NCBI RefSeq assembly: GCF_004217285.1
Contig: NZ_SHKS01000006.1
Coordinates: forward strand, 248,001-312,000
Direction: 5' to 3'
From: Streptomyces sp. BK239
Lineage (GTDB): Bacteria > Actinomycetota > Actinomycetes > Streptomycetales > Streptomycetaceae
DNA length: 64,000 nucleotides
Position numbers and translations under genes: made by a program. Shown piece after piece: positions 8,631 to 16,463 of this stretch (position 1 is the stretch's first letter; each line of letters begins with the position of its first letter). The notes under the pieces were generated by a model. The model ran no database searches, was not told the origin of the DNA, and saw nothing but the letters and a program-made list of their open reading frames with translations.

Positions 8631-9248
8631 TCAGAAGGCGTGCTGGAGCAGCAGGAACGCCCCGATCCCCAGCATCGCCGCCCCCGAGGTGCGGGTGACC
8701 GCGCGGGCTGCGGCAGGGCGGGCCCCGAGCAGTGTGCGGGCCAGGACGCCCACCGTCAGGTAGACGGCGGCGCAGCACGCCATGTGCAGGACTCCGAGGG
8801 CGGCGGTCTGCGCCGGCACCGGCAGGGCCGCGTCCCGGGTGACGAGGAACTGGGGCAGCACCGACAGATAGAGCAGCAGGCCCTTGGGATTCAGGCCGCT
8901 GATCGCCGCCCCGCGCAGGAAGACGCGCCGTCCGCCCTCGGTCGCGGGCGCTTCCCCCGCCTCCGGCACCGCGGGCCGGCGCAGCACGCTCCACCCCAGC
9001 CACACGAGGTAGCCCGCGCCCGCGACCGTCAGCGCGGTGAGCAGCGCCGGCGAGCCCGCCACCAGCATCGCCAGGCCCGCCGCGGCCAGAGCGGTGTGCA
9101 GGGCGTACCCGCCGACCAGGCCGCCCACGGCGGCGGCGACCGAGCGGCCGCGCAGCCCGGCGGCGATCACGTACGCCCAGTCCGCGCCCGGCACGCACAC
9201 CAGCAGCAGGTCGACGAGGAGGAAGGAGAGCAGGGTTCCCGAGTCCAT
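8631..9248 (-). CDS. LysE/RhtB-family amino acid exporter
   Basis: An inner-membrane exporter (205 aa, about six transmembrane segments) predicted to pump out an amino acid or derivative. It begins MDSGTLLSFLLVDLLLVCVPGADWAYV, the LysE N-terminal pattern with P-G-(A/P) in helix 1; GLNPKGLLLYLSVLPQFL in the second half is the other family hallmark. The ATG at 9248 is chosen because the family alignment begins there; upstream in-frame sequence belongs to the divergent regulator. No Shine-Dalgarno is evident. It is divergent from an Lrp/AsnC regulator 82 bases away, a classic exporter-regulator pair in which Lrp senses the exported amino acid. Confidence 0.88.
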   Translation of the reverse strand: MDSGTLLSFLLVDLLLVCVPGADWAYVIAAGLRGRSVAAAVGGLVGGYALHTALAAAGLAMLVAGSPALLTALTVAGAGYLVWLGWSVLRRPAVPEAGEAPATEGGRRVFLRGAAISGLNPKGLLLYLSVLPQFLVTRDAALPVPAQTAALGVLHMACCAAVYLTVGVLARTLLGARPAAARAVTRTSGAAMLGIGAFLLLQHAF

Positions 9249-9330
9249 GGAGGGGACATTAGTGGCGATAAGGGCGAAGGTGTTCCCGGAGTTTTCCCAG
9301 CAAGCGCGTGCTTGAAGAAAGATCTGCCCC

Positions 9331-9783
9331 ATGGACGACGTTGACCGGAAGATTCTTGCCGAGCTGCAGCAGGACGGGCGGCTGACCGTGACGGAGCTGG
9401 CCGCGCGGGTGCGGCTGAGCGTCTCGCCCTGCCACCGGCGGCTGCGGGAGCTGGAGCGGTCGGGGGCGATCAGCCGGTACCGCGCGGTGGTGGAGCCGGC
9501 CGCGGTGGGGCTGAGCTTCGAGGCGCTGGTCTTCGTCTCGATGCGGCAGGAGGACCGGGACACCGTCGCCGAGTTCGAGCGGGCCGTCGGCGAGGTGGAG
9601 CACGTCCTGGACGCGCAGCGGCTGTTCGGTGAGCCCGACTACCTGCTCCGGGTGGCCACCGCCGACCTCGCGGCCTTCCAGCGGCTGTACGACGAGCGGC
9701 TGGCGACCCTGCCGGGGGTGCAGCGGCTGACGTCCACGCTCGTGATGAAGCACGTCGTGAAGGACCGCCCGCTGCCGGCGTGA
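9331..9783 (+). CDS. Lrp/AsnC-family transcriptional regulator
   Basis: A 150-aa feast/famine regulator. The N-terminal winged HTH (VDRKILAELQQDGRLTVTELAARVRLSVSPCHRRLRELERSGAI, residues about 3-48) is followed by the RAM/AsnC ligand-binding domain (VVEPAAVGLSFEALVFVSM... to VMKHVVKDRPL). It probably oligomerises and responds to an amino acid. Being divergent from the LysE exporter, it most likely controls that gene and itself from the 82-bp shared promoter. The start is ATG with a weak AAGAAAGA ribosome site. Confidence 0.92.
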   Translation: MDDVDRKILAELQQDGRLTVTELAARVRLSVSPCHRRLRELERSGAISRYRAVVEPAAVGLSFEALVFVSMRQEDRDTVAEFERAVGEVEHVLDAQRLFGEPDYLLRVATADLAAFQRLYDERLATLPGVQRLTSTLVMKHVVKDRPLPA

Positions 9784-9870
9784 ACAGGGCGCCCGCGCGC
9801 GCACTTTCGCACACCTTCGAGCCGGGCGCCGGTGAGGACCGCACAGGACCGCACATCCTCCTCACACGGC

Positions 9871-9908
9871 CGCAGGCGGTGGCCCACCGGGGTGGACCAC
9901 CGCCTGCG
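9871..9908. terminator. Bidirectional hairpin between lrp-type and tetR-type genes
   Basis: A 12-bp perfect inverted repeat CGCAGGCGGTGG (9871-9882) with CCACCGCCTGCG (9897-9908), with further pairing in the loop. It lies between convergent genes and is a likely two-way terminator. Confidence 0.8.
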
Positions 9909-9950
9909 TGACAGGACTCGGGGCATCGATGCGGGAGTGCTACAAGGGCG

Positions 9951-10598
9951 CTACTTCGTCGGCTTCTTGCCGGTGATGCCCAGATGCACCAACAGGGCCA
10001 GGTTCGGCTTGAGTTCGGCCTGCTTGACGCCCCAGCTCTGGAAACCCTTCTGGTGCGAGGCGACCGCCGCGAGCATCGCGACGATCGAACCCGCGATCGC
10101 GGCCGGGTTCACGTCCTTGTCGACGCGGCCCTTGGCCTGCAACTCGGCGACGGCGTCCGAAAGGGAGTTGTTCACCGAGTTGAGGATCTTCATACGGAGT
10201 TTGTAGAAGCGTTTGTCGCCTTCGGCCGCGCCGAGGTCGACGACGCGCAGGATGGCGTCGTTCTTCCGCCAGAACTCCAGGAAGCCGTCGACGAGTTCCT
10301 GGGCCGTCTGCCAGCCCGCCTTGCCGACCCAGGACCGTCCTTCGAGCAGCTCGGTCAACCCGGCTCCCTCGGCGGCCATTTGGTCGGCGATCTCGAGGAC
10401 GGCGCCCTCGACGTCGGGGAAGTACTGGTAGAACGTCGCGGGCGAAGTGCCCGCCCTCCGGGCGACGTCGATGACCTTGACGTCCCGGTAGGGGGAGGAG
10501 CTGAGCATCTCGCTGAGGCAGTCGAGCAGCTTCTGCCGCGTCGCCTGCCCGCGCCGACCGGCCACGCGGCCGTCGACGGTACGCACTTGTCCTGTCAT
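9951..10598 (-). CDS. TetR-family transcriptional regulator
   Basis: A 215-aa one-component repressor. The N-terminal HTH is clear (ATRQKLLDCLSEMLSSSPYRDVKVIDVARRAGTSPATFYQYFPDVEGAVLEIAD, about residues 18-70), with the family TSPATFYQYF recognition helix. The C-terminal ligand domain is all-helical and unlike characterised TetRs I can recall, so the effector is unknown; an acyl-CoA is a reasonable guess from context. It is divergent from a two-domain VOC protein that precedes afsK. A near-match to the window-wide CTGAC-N5-GTCAG operator covers its start codon (10591-10607, one core mismatch), so it could be autoregulated and be the repressor of that regulon. This is inference. Confidence 0.9.
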   Translation of the reverse strand: MTGQVRTVDGRVAGRRGQATRQKLLDCLSEMLSSSPYRDVKVIDVARRAGTSPATFYQYFPDVEGAVLEIADQMAAEGAGLTELLEGRSWVGKAGWQTAQELVDGFLEFWRKNDAILRVVDLGAAEGDKRFYKLRMKILNSVNNSLSDAVAELQAKGRVDKDVNPAAIAGSIVAMLAAVASHQKGFQSWGVKQAELKPNLALLVHLGITGKKPTK

Positions 10599-10607
10599 GC
10601 CGTCAGC
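10591..10607. promoter_or_regulatory. Weak copy of the shared operator over the tetR start
   Basis: CCTGTCATGCCGTCAGC; core CTGTC-N5-GTCAG differs at one position from CTGAC-N5-GTCAG. It covers the ATG of the TetR gene. The two flanking bases do not match, so it may be chance. Confidence 0.3.
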
Positions 10608-10720
10608 TTACCGAGGGGTGATCGGAGCGCTATTCGGCCGACTGCAAATGGGGTGCGAGGGGGTCGACGGGCGGGTGTGCCTGGTCTGCGGCCCGCGGAC
10701 GGCGCGGTTAGTTTGGCAGC

Positions 10721-11464
10721 ATGGCCGAAAACAGGGCATCGGTGGACGCGGCGGGCGTCACGGAGGGCGTCCCCTGCTGGGTGGACGCGCAGCTTCCCGA
10801 CGTGGGCGCGGGCAAGCGGTTCTACGGCGAGCTGTTCGGGTGGGTGTTCCAGGAGCCCGGTACGGCGTACGGCGCCACCGTGTGGGCCCGGCTGGACGGC
10901 GAGCCCGTCGCCGGTCTCGCGCACAAGACGGACGGCCGTATGCCCACCGTGTGGACGGTGTACTTCGCGACGCCGGACGCGGGGGCCACCGCCCGCCGGG
11001 TGCAGGCGGCCGGCGGGCAGGTGATCATGGCGCCCTACCCGGTCGACGACCTGGGCCGGGCCGCCCTCGCCGCCGACCCGGAGGGCGCCGTCTTCGGCCT
11101 GTGGCAGTCCGGCGTCCACCGCGGGTTCGGCGTCCGGCACCGGCCCGGCGCGTTCGCCTGGGCGCAGCTGTACGCCCGTGACACCGGGACGGCCAACACC
11201 TTCTACGGGCACCTCTTCCACGAGGCGTTGTTCGGGTCCGGCGCGCAACCCGACTTCGGGCGGGCGCCGGTCACCGACGTCTTCTCCGAGATGATGCCGC
11301 CGCACTTCCTCGTCCACTTCGGTGTGGAGGACTGCGAGGCGGCTCTCGGCGCGGTGACCCGGCTGGGCGGCCGGGTGCAGGCGGGGCCGTTCACCGCGTC
11401 GTACGGAACGGTGGCCGTCGTCACCGACAATCAAGGGGCGTCGTTCGCGGTTCTGGAGCGCTGA
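10721..11464 (+). CDS. VOC-family protein with two glyoxalase-like domains
   Basis: A 247-aa protein made of two vicinal-oxygen-chelate modules: residues about 15-125 (PCWVDAQLPDVGAGKRFYGELFGW to DPEGAVFGLWQ) and about 140-247 (FAWAQLYARDTGTANTFYGHLFHEAL to DNQGASFAVLER). Such proteins include lyases, dioxygenases and antibiotic-sequestering proteins; several metal-ligand positions are not conserved, so the reaction is open. It is divergent from the TetR gene with a 122-bp shared promoter region, making it a plausible target of that repressor, and lies immediately upstream of afsK on the same strand. Confidence 0.85.
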   Translation: MAENRASVDAAGVTEGVPCWVDAQLPDVGAGKRFYGELFGWVFQEPGTAYGATVWARLDGEPVAGLAHKTDGRMPTVWTVYFATPDAGATARRVQAAGGQVIMAPYPVDDLGRAALAADPEGAVFGLWQSGVHRGFGVRHRPGAFAWAQLYARDTGTANTFYGHLFHEALFGSGAQPDFGRAPVTDVFSEMMPPHFLVHFGVEDCEAALGAVTRLGGRVQAGPFTASYGTVAVVTDNQGASFAVLER

Positions 11465-11581
11465 GCTGTAGCTTTTGCCCGGGAATGGCGTTGGACACCC
11501 CGTTTGTCGCCGGGTTCGCAACCGGTGGCCGGGCCAGGAAGAATCGGGGTGCGTGCCGCCACGGCGGTGCGGTGGTGAGAC

Positions 11582-11635
11582 GCTGCACGGGGCCGCGTAC
11601 ACAAATGGGCTGCACGGGGTCGCGTACACACACGG
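11582..11635. repeat. 27-bp tandem direct repeat in the afsK upstream region
   Basis: Two adjacent 27-bp copies (11582-11608 and 11609-11635) share 24 bases, with common core CACGGGGnCGCGTACACA. They end about 33 bases before the afsK start, where a promoter would be expected. It may be a tandem regulator site or a transcript feature. Confidence 0.75.
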
Positions 11636-11668
11636 GTGGCGTGGCTCGTACGGGGAGGTGGCAGGCAA

Positions 11669-14002
11669 GTGGTGGATCAGCTGACGCAGCACGATCCGCG
11701 GCGGATCGGGCCGTTCGAGGTGCTGGGACGGCTGGGGGCCGGCGGCATGGGGCTGGTCTATCTCGCGCGGTCGGCCTCGGGCCGGCGCGTGGCGATCAAG
11801 ACGGTCCGGACCGAGCTCGCCGAGGACCAGCTCTTCCGCGTGCGTTTCACGCGCGAGGTGGAGGCGGCGCGGGCGGTCTCCGGCTTCTACACGGCCGCCG
11901 TCGTCGACGCCGATCCGCGTGCGGCCGTGCCCTGGCTGGCCACCGCCTACGTTCCCGCGCCCTCCCTCGAGGAGATAGTGAACGAGTGCGGGCCGCTGCC
12001 GGCCCAGGCGGTGCGGTGGCTGGCCGCGGGCGTCGCCGAGGCGCTCCAGTCCATCCACGGCGCCGGGCTCGTCCACCGCGACCTGAAGCCGTCCAACGTC
12101 CTCGTCGTCGAGGACGGCCCCCGGGTGATCGACTTCGGTATCGCCTCCGGTGTGTCGAACACACGTTTGACGATGACGAACGTGGCGGTGGGCACGCCCG
12201 CGTACATGTCCCCCGAGCAGGCGAAGGACTCGCGCAGCGTCACCGGCGCGAGCGATGTGTTCTCGCTCGGCTCCATGCTGGTCTTCGCGGCCACCGGGCA
12301 TCCGCCGTTCCACGGGGCGAACCCGGTCGAGACGGTCTTCATGCTGCTGCGTGAGGAGCCCGACCTCGACGGGCTCCCGGACGAGCTGCGCCCGCTGATC
12401 GACTCCTGTATGCAGATGGACGCCACGGGCCGCCCCAACCCCGCCGACCTCCAGGCCCAGCTCGCCCCGCATCTCTTCGGGTCGGGATCCGACGACAGCG
12501 GCACGGCGTCGGCGTGGCTGCCCGAGAAGGCGGTCGCCCTCATCGAGACGCGCCGCGGCGGCCGCCCGGCGAAACCGGCGCCCAGCCCCGCCCGGCCGGC
12601 CCTGCCGCCCCCGCCGCCGCCCTCGCACGACCCGGTCGTCCTCTCCCGCCCCGCGACGGCCGCCCCCGGCACCGGCCCGGTCCGGCTGCCGGGCGCCGCC
12701 GTGCCGATCGGCCCCGGGCCGCGCGTCGCCGACGTCCGCGCCACCGCCGCCGTCAAGGCGCCCCTGCCCGAGCCCGGCCTGGTCGCCTCCTGGTCGCGGC
12801 CCCGCCCCGGCGTCAACGGCGCCGACCCGGCCGCCCTGCCGGCCGCCCCGTCCGCGCCGCCCGAGACCCCGGCCGGCTGGCGCCCCTGGCGTTTCCGCAT
12901 GTCCAACGACGTGTGGGGCACTCCGTCCGTCGCCGGCGACCTCGTCTACGTCACCTCCTTCGAGGTGCACGCCCTGGACGTGGCGACGGGGCGGCGACGC
13001 TTCAAGACGCGGGACGTGGCCTGGTCGACGGCGGTCGCCGACGGCCGCGTCCACGCCTCCGACGGCCCCACCCTGTTCGCCCTCGACGCCCGGGAGGGCA
13101 CCGACCTGTGGCGGCTGCCCACGGACGGCTGGGTGTACTGCCTCAAGGCCGAGCGGGGCACCGTCGTCACCGGCACCCGCGGCGGCGGCGTCCAGGCCTG
13201 GGAGGCCTCCACCGGCCAGAAGCTGTGGGAGGTGACCGGCTGCCAGACGGACTTCGAGTCCCCGGAGGCCGGCCCCGCCCTGCACGACGGCACCGTCTAC
13301 GTCTGGCAGGACGCCCGGCTGCGCGCCCTGGACGCCCGCACGGGCGACGAGCGCTGGTCGTACCCCATCGGCGACATGGCGTCCTGCGGCGGCGTCCCCG
13401 TCCGCGTCACGGCCGCCCCCGACGGCCACGTCTACCTCTCCGCCGGCACCCGCGTCCTCGCCGTCGACGTGGCGAGCGGGATGGTGCGCTGGCACTTCGA
13501 GGCCCCGGCGGTCTTCCTCTCCCCGCCCGCGTTCGTGCCCGGCCCGGCGGTGACCGGCGGCGGCGTGTACCTCGCCGACTACCTCGGCACGGTCTACGCC
13601 CTCGACGCCGCCGACGGCCGCGACCGCTGGCGCATCGCCACCGAGGCACGCTCCTCCATCGACCCGGTGCTGGTCGCCGGCGGTCACGTCCACGTCGGCA
13701 GCGGCAAGGGCCTCTACACCCTCGACGCGGTCACCGGCACGCCCAAGTGGCGCTTCCAGGCGGGCGGCGACATCGTGGGCGCCCCCGCGGTCGCCGAGGG
13801 CCGCATCCACTTCGGCTCCACCGACCACCTCCTGTACACCCTCAAGGCCGACGACGGCCGCCTGCGCTGGAAACTCGCCACCGGCGGCGAGATCACCGGC
13901 TCCCCGGTCGTCCGCGACGGAGTCGTCTACGCCTGCAGCAAGGACCGCTGCGTCTACGCCCTGGACGCGGAGAAGGGCACGGGCACGGCGCGGACGACCT
14001 GA
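11669..14002 (+). CDS. afsK: AfsK-type Ser/Thr protein kinase with C-terminal PQQ beta-propeller
   Basis: A Hanks-type kinase that in Streptomyces phosphorylates AfsR (switching on afsS and antibiotic production) and affects hyphal tip growth. The GTG at 11669 follows GGGGAGG by about 10 bases and gives 777 aa. Visible features: glycine loop GRLGAGGMGLVYLA (20-33), Lys44 in VAIK, catalytic Asp138 in HRDLKPSN, DFG at 155-157, and activation-loop Thr168, the position reported as autophosphorylated in S. coelicolor AfsK. A Pro-rich linker (about 290-400) leads to seven or more PQQ/WD-like blades (GDLVYVTS..VHALDVATGRRRF and similar) that anchor or sense at the membrane face. There is no transmembrane helix, as in AfsK. 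AfsR lies 4.6 kb away on the opposite strand, separated by acyl-CoA genes. Confidence 0.93.
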   Translation: MVDQLTQHDPRRIGPFEVLGRLGAGGMGLVYLARSASGRRVAIKTVRTELAEDQLFRVRFTREVEAARAVSGFYTAAVVDADPRAAVPWLATAYVPAPSLEEIVNECGPLPAQAVRWLAAGVAEALQSIHGAGLVHRDLKPSNVLVVEDGPRVIDFGIASGVSNTRLTMTNVAVGTPAYMSPEQAKDSRSVTGASDVFSLGSMLVFAATGHPPFHGANPVETVFMLLREEPDLDGLPDELRPLIDSCMQMDATGRPNPADLQAQLAPHLFGSGSDDSGTASAWLPEKAVALIETRRGGRPAKPAPSPARPALPPPPPPSHDPVVLSRPATAAPGTGPVRLPGAAVPIGPGPRVADVRATAAVKAPLPEPGLVASWSRPRPGVNGADPAALPAAPSAPPETPAGWRPWRFRMSNDVWGTPSVAGDLVYVTSFEVHALDVATGRRRFKTRDVAWSTAVADGRVHASDGPTLFALDAREGTDLWRLPTDGWVYCLKAERGTVVTGTRGGGVQAWEASTGQKLWEVTGCQTDFESPEAGPALHDGTVYVWQDARLRALDARTGDERWSYPIGDMASCGGVPVRVTAAPDGHVYLSAGTRVLAVDVASGMVRWHFEAPAVFLSPPAFVPGPAVTGGGVYLADYLGTVYALDAADGRDRWRIATEARSSIDPVLVAGGHVHVGSGKGLYTLDAVTGTPKWRFQAGGDIVGAPAVAEGRIHFGSTDHLLYTLKADDGRLRWKLATGGEITGSPVVRDGVVYACSKDRCVYALDAEKGTGTARTT

Positions 14003-14012
14003 CCCGGCCCGC

Positions 14013-14786
14013 TCACCGCACCCGGTACCCCCCGGCCCGGCGGCCCGTGAACAGCTCTGCCTGACGCTCCGGGGGCAGGTTGCCCAGGGTGACGAGGTGG
14101 GGGGCCTCGGCGAAGGCCGCGGCACGGGCCGGGGCCCGGGTCGCCCAGAGTGCCCTCACCGTGCCCTGGACGGCGGTGGGCGGCAGGCCGGCGAGGGTCG
14201 CCGCGTGGGTCAGCGTCGTGGACAACGCCTCGCCGGGTTCGGTGAGTTCGGAGACCAGTCCGATGTCGTGGGCGCGGCGCGCGGAGAGGCGTTCGGCGGC
14301 GCCCATGAGCGTCATCCGGGCGACCTCCCCGTACGGCATCCGCTGCGCCATCAGCGCCGACTCGTACGCGCTGACCATCCCGTACGTGGTGTGCGGGTCG
14401 AAGAAGACCGCGTCGGCGCCGGCGACGAGGAACTCGCACTCGCCGAGCAGGTAGAACGCGCCGCCGCACGCCATGCCCTCCACCGCGCCGAGGACCGGCT
14501 TCCACAAGTCACCGGACTTCGGGCCGACGGTGAGCAGCGGATCGTCCTGCATGTACGGCGAGGCGGGCTGGGGCACGACGGCGTCCCGGTCGATGCCGGT
14601 GCAGAACGCCCGCCGGCCCGCGCCCGTGAGGACGACCGCGCGCACCGAGTCGTCGAACCGCAGCTCCCGCCACACCTCGCGCAGCCGCCCGGCCATGTCG
14701 AGGTCGATGGCGTTGAGCCGGTCCGGCCGGTCGAGGGTGACGACGGCGACGCCGGTGTCCCCGTCGCGGGACAGCCGCACGCTCAC
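14013..14786 (-). CDS. Enoyl-CoA hydratase/isomerase (crotonase) superfamily protein, atypical active site
   Basis: A crotonase-fold protein (257 aa) expected to act on a CoA thioester. It shows the family features VVTLDRPDRLNAIDLDM, an oxyanion-hole region RRAFCTGIDRDAV and PVLGAVEGMACGGAFYLLGECEFLVAGADAVFFDPHTTYG. Typical hydratases have Glu in GGGxE and a second Glu in PExxLG; here the positions read as Phe (or Ala) and His. It is therefore probably not a simple hydratase and may be an isomerase, C-C hydrolase or hydrolase-like member. The GTG start overlaps the DUF35 stop by four bases. It is the last gene of a three-gene operon (thiolase-like, DUF35, crotonase) and is convergent with afsK, only 10 bases from its stop. 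Confidence 0.82.
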   Translation of the reverse strand: MSVRLSRDGDTGVAVVTLDRPDRLNAIDLDMAGRLREVWRELRFDDSVRAVVLTGAGRRAFCTGIDRDAVVPQPASPYMQDDPLLTVGPKSGDLWKPVLGAVEGMACGGAFYLLGECEFLVAGADAVFFDPHTTYGMVSAYESALMAQRMPYGEVARMTLMGAAERLSARRAHDIGLVSELTEPGEALSTTLTHAATLAGLPPTAVQGTVRALWATRAPARAAAFAEAPHLVTLGNLPPERQAELFTGRRAGGYRVR

Positions 14787-15199
14787 GGCCGCTCCAGGAC
14801 CCACTGGGGCAGGCCGCCCTCGGGGAAGACGGCCCGCACCCGGGCGCCGATGCGCAGCCGGGCCGGGTCGAACGAGTCCAGGGGCGCCCCGGGTTCGGTC
14901 ACCAGGTTGCCGACCAGCCGGATCCTCGGCGCCTCGGCCAGCTCCACCACGACGACGTTGTACGGGGCGTGGGCGGCGTAGTCGGGCAGCAGCGGCGAGT
15001 GCGGGACGACGAACGACCACAGGCGTCCGCGTCCGTCGGTGCGCCGCCATTCGCTCGCGAAGGACTGGCAGTGCGGGCAGCAGGGGCGGGGCGGGAAGCG
15101 GGGCTCGCCGCAGTCCGCGCAGGCCTGGACGCGCAGTTCGCCGCGGGCGGCGTGGGCCCAGAAGGGGGCGCCGTCGGTGTCGACGACCGGTTCGAGCAT
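14783..15199 (-). CDS. Zn-ribbon OB-fold protein (DUF35, ChsH2-like)
   Basis: A 138-aa acyl-CoA-associated accessory protein. The N-terminal zinc ribbon has CADCGEPRFPPRPCCPHC (C-x2-C ... C-x2-C, residues about 25-45), followed by the OB domain (GRLWSFVVPHSPLLPDYAAHAPYNVVVVELAEAPRIRLVGN...IGARVRAVF). DUF35 proteins bind acyl-CoA and pair with thiolase-fold proteins; in steroid side-chain breakdown the DUF35 domain of ChsH2 forms the aldolase with Ltp2. Here it sits directly behind a thiolase-like gene (10-base gap, GAGGAG ribosome site 7 bases before the ATG) and overlaps the crotonase. A complex with the upstream protein is the best inference. Confidence 0.9.
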   Translation of the reverse strand: MLEPVVDTDGAPFWAHAARGELRVQACADCGEPRFPPRPCCPHCQSFASEWRRTDGRGRLWSFVVPHSPLLPDYAAHAPYNVVVVELAEAPRIRLVGNLVTEPGAPLDSFDPARLRIGARVRAVFPEGGLPQWVLERP

Positions 15200-15209
15200 C
15201 TCGGACTCC

Positions 15210-16367
15210 TCAGTTCCTGAGCAGCAGCGCGGAGGTCGGGACGCCCTCGCCCGCGGTGACGAGGCAGGTGGCGGCGCCGGGGATCTGGGCGGTGCTGGTC
15301 CCGCGGAGCTGCTTGACGCCCTCGTTGATGAGGTTGAAGCCGTGGACGTACGCCTCCGACAGCCCGCCCCCGCCGGTGTTGACGGGCAGCCGTCCGCCGG
15401 TCTCCAGCGCGCCGCCCTCGGTGAACGCGCCGCCCTCGCCCCGGCCGCAGAAGCCGTACCCCTCCAGGGACAGCGGGACGAGCGGGGTGAACGCGTCGTA
15501 GATCTGGGCGACATCGACGTCCTGCGGGGTGAAGTCGGCGTGTTTCCACAGGTGTCGGGCGGCGGCCCAGGCGGGGCCGGTGAGCGGGTCGTCGTTCCAG
15601 TAGTTGACCATCCCGTGGTGCTGGGCGGGCAGTCCCTGGGCGGCGGAGTGCACGTACACGGGCCGCTGCCGGCAGTCCCGGGCGCGCTCACGGCTCACCA
15701 CCACGCACGCCAACGCCCCGTCCGTCTCCAGGCAGTTGTCGTAGAGGCACAGGGGTTCGCTGATCCAGCGGGCGGTCATGTACGACTCCCGGGTGAGGGG
15801 CCGCTCGTACATGATCGCGGCGGGGTTCTGGTTGGCGCGGTTGCGGCAGGCCAGGGCGACGTTGAAGAGGTGGTCGCGGGTCGCGCCGTACTCGTGCATG
15901 TAACGGCGGGCGAGCATGGCGATCTCGTCGACGGGCCGCAGCAGCCCGTAGGGCCGCGTCCACTGGGCGGGCGTGGGGAGTTGGACGGCGGTGTTGGTCC
16001 ACGGGCGGGGCCCGCTGCCCCGCTTCCGCGACCGCCACGCGACCCCTACCGTGGCCTGTCCGGCGGCGATGGCGGCGGCGAGGTGGGCGACGGTGGCGCA
16101 GGAGCCGCCGCCGCCGTAGGGGACGCGGGAGAAGTAGGTGAGGTCCCCGAAGCCGACGGCCTTCGCGAGCTCCACCTCGTCGGTCTCCTCCATGGTGTAG
16201 GAGGCGAGCGCGTCGACCTCGCCGGGGGCGATCCCGGCGTCGTCGAGAGCTGCGAGGACGGCGCGGCAGGCGAGCGTCTTCTCGTCCTCGGGGAGGCGCT
16301 TGGCGAAGGGCGTCTGGCCGATGCCGACGACGGCGGTGGCGTCCTTGATTCCTGGTGCTCCGGGCAT
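15210..16367 (-). CDS. Thiolase-like protein (Ltp2-type), partner of DUF35, no nucleophilic cysteine
   Basis: A 385-aa SCP2/Ltp-branch thiolase-fold protein. The ATG at 16367 follows GGAGG by 9 bases. Motifs: AVVGIGQTPFAKR at the N-terminus, YGGGGSCATVAHLAAAIAAGQ in the region that carries Cys in real thiolases, and YDAFTPLVPLSLEGYGFCGRGEGG plus LPVNTGGGGLSEAYVHG in the C-terminal domain. Hand alignment places Gly at the thiolase nucleophile position; the nearby Cys is four residues later. With the adjacent DUF35 gene this looks like a retro-aldolase that releases a ketone or aldehyde plus acetyl- or propionyl-CoA from a beta-hydroxyacyl-CoA. Two shared operators lie upstream between it and the divergent CoA ligase; a TAACCT -10-like hexamer overlaps the nearer one. 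Confidence 0.85.
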   Translation of the reverse strand: MPGAPGIKDATAVVGIGQTPFAKRLPEDEKTLACRAVLAALDDAGIAPGEVDALASYTMEETDEVELAKAVGFGDLTYFSRVPYGGGGSCATVAHLAAAIAAGQATVGVAWRSRKRGSGPRPWTNTAVQLPTPAQWTRPYGLLRPVDEIAMLARRYMHEYGATRDHLFNVALACRNRANQNPAAIMYERPLTRESYMTARWISEPLCLYDNCLETDGALACVVVSRERARDCRQRPVYVHSAAQGLPAQHHGMVNYWNDDPLTGPAWAAARHLWKHADFTPQDVDVAQIYDAFTPLVPLSLEGYGFCGRGEGGAFTEGGALETGGRLPVNTGGGGLSEAYVHGFNLINEGVKQLRGTSTAQIPGAATCLVTAGEGVPTSALLLRN

Positions 16368-16399
16368 GCGCGCACACCTCCGCGACAGGGACGGACGGA

Positions 16400-16416
16400 G
16401 CTGACAGGTCGTCAGG
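16400..16416. promoter_or_regulatory. Shared 17-bp operator, copy 3
   Basis: GCTGACAGGTCGTCAGG, a perfect CTGAC-N5-GTCAG core. It overlaps a TAACCT -10-like hexamer (minus strand, 16419-16414) for the thiolase-like/DUF35/crotonase operon. Confidence 0.75.
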
Positions 16417-16426
16417 TTACAGCTAA

Positions 16427-16443
16427 TCTGACGGTCAGTCAGT
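16427..16443. promoter_or_regulatory. Shared 17-bp operator, copy 4
   Basis: TCTGACGGTCAGTCAGT, a perfect CTGAC-N5-GTCAG core. It overlaps TAATCT (16424-16429), a good -10 hexamer for the acyl-CoA ligase gene. Its centre is 27 bp from that of copy 3, so repressor dimers could bind side by side. Confidence 0.78.
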
Positions 16444-16463
16444 AACCGTGCCGGGGAGGCGTC

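Noticed and set aside
11475..11684. A small open frame containing an LHG(A/V)AYT repeat upstream of afsK
   Set aside because: The repeat at protein level only reflects the 27-bp DNA repeat; no ribosome site or coding bias.
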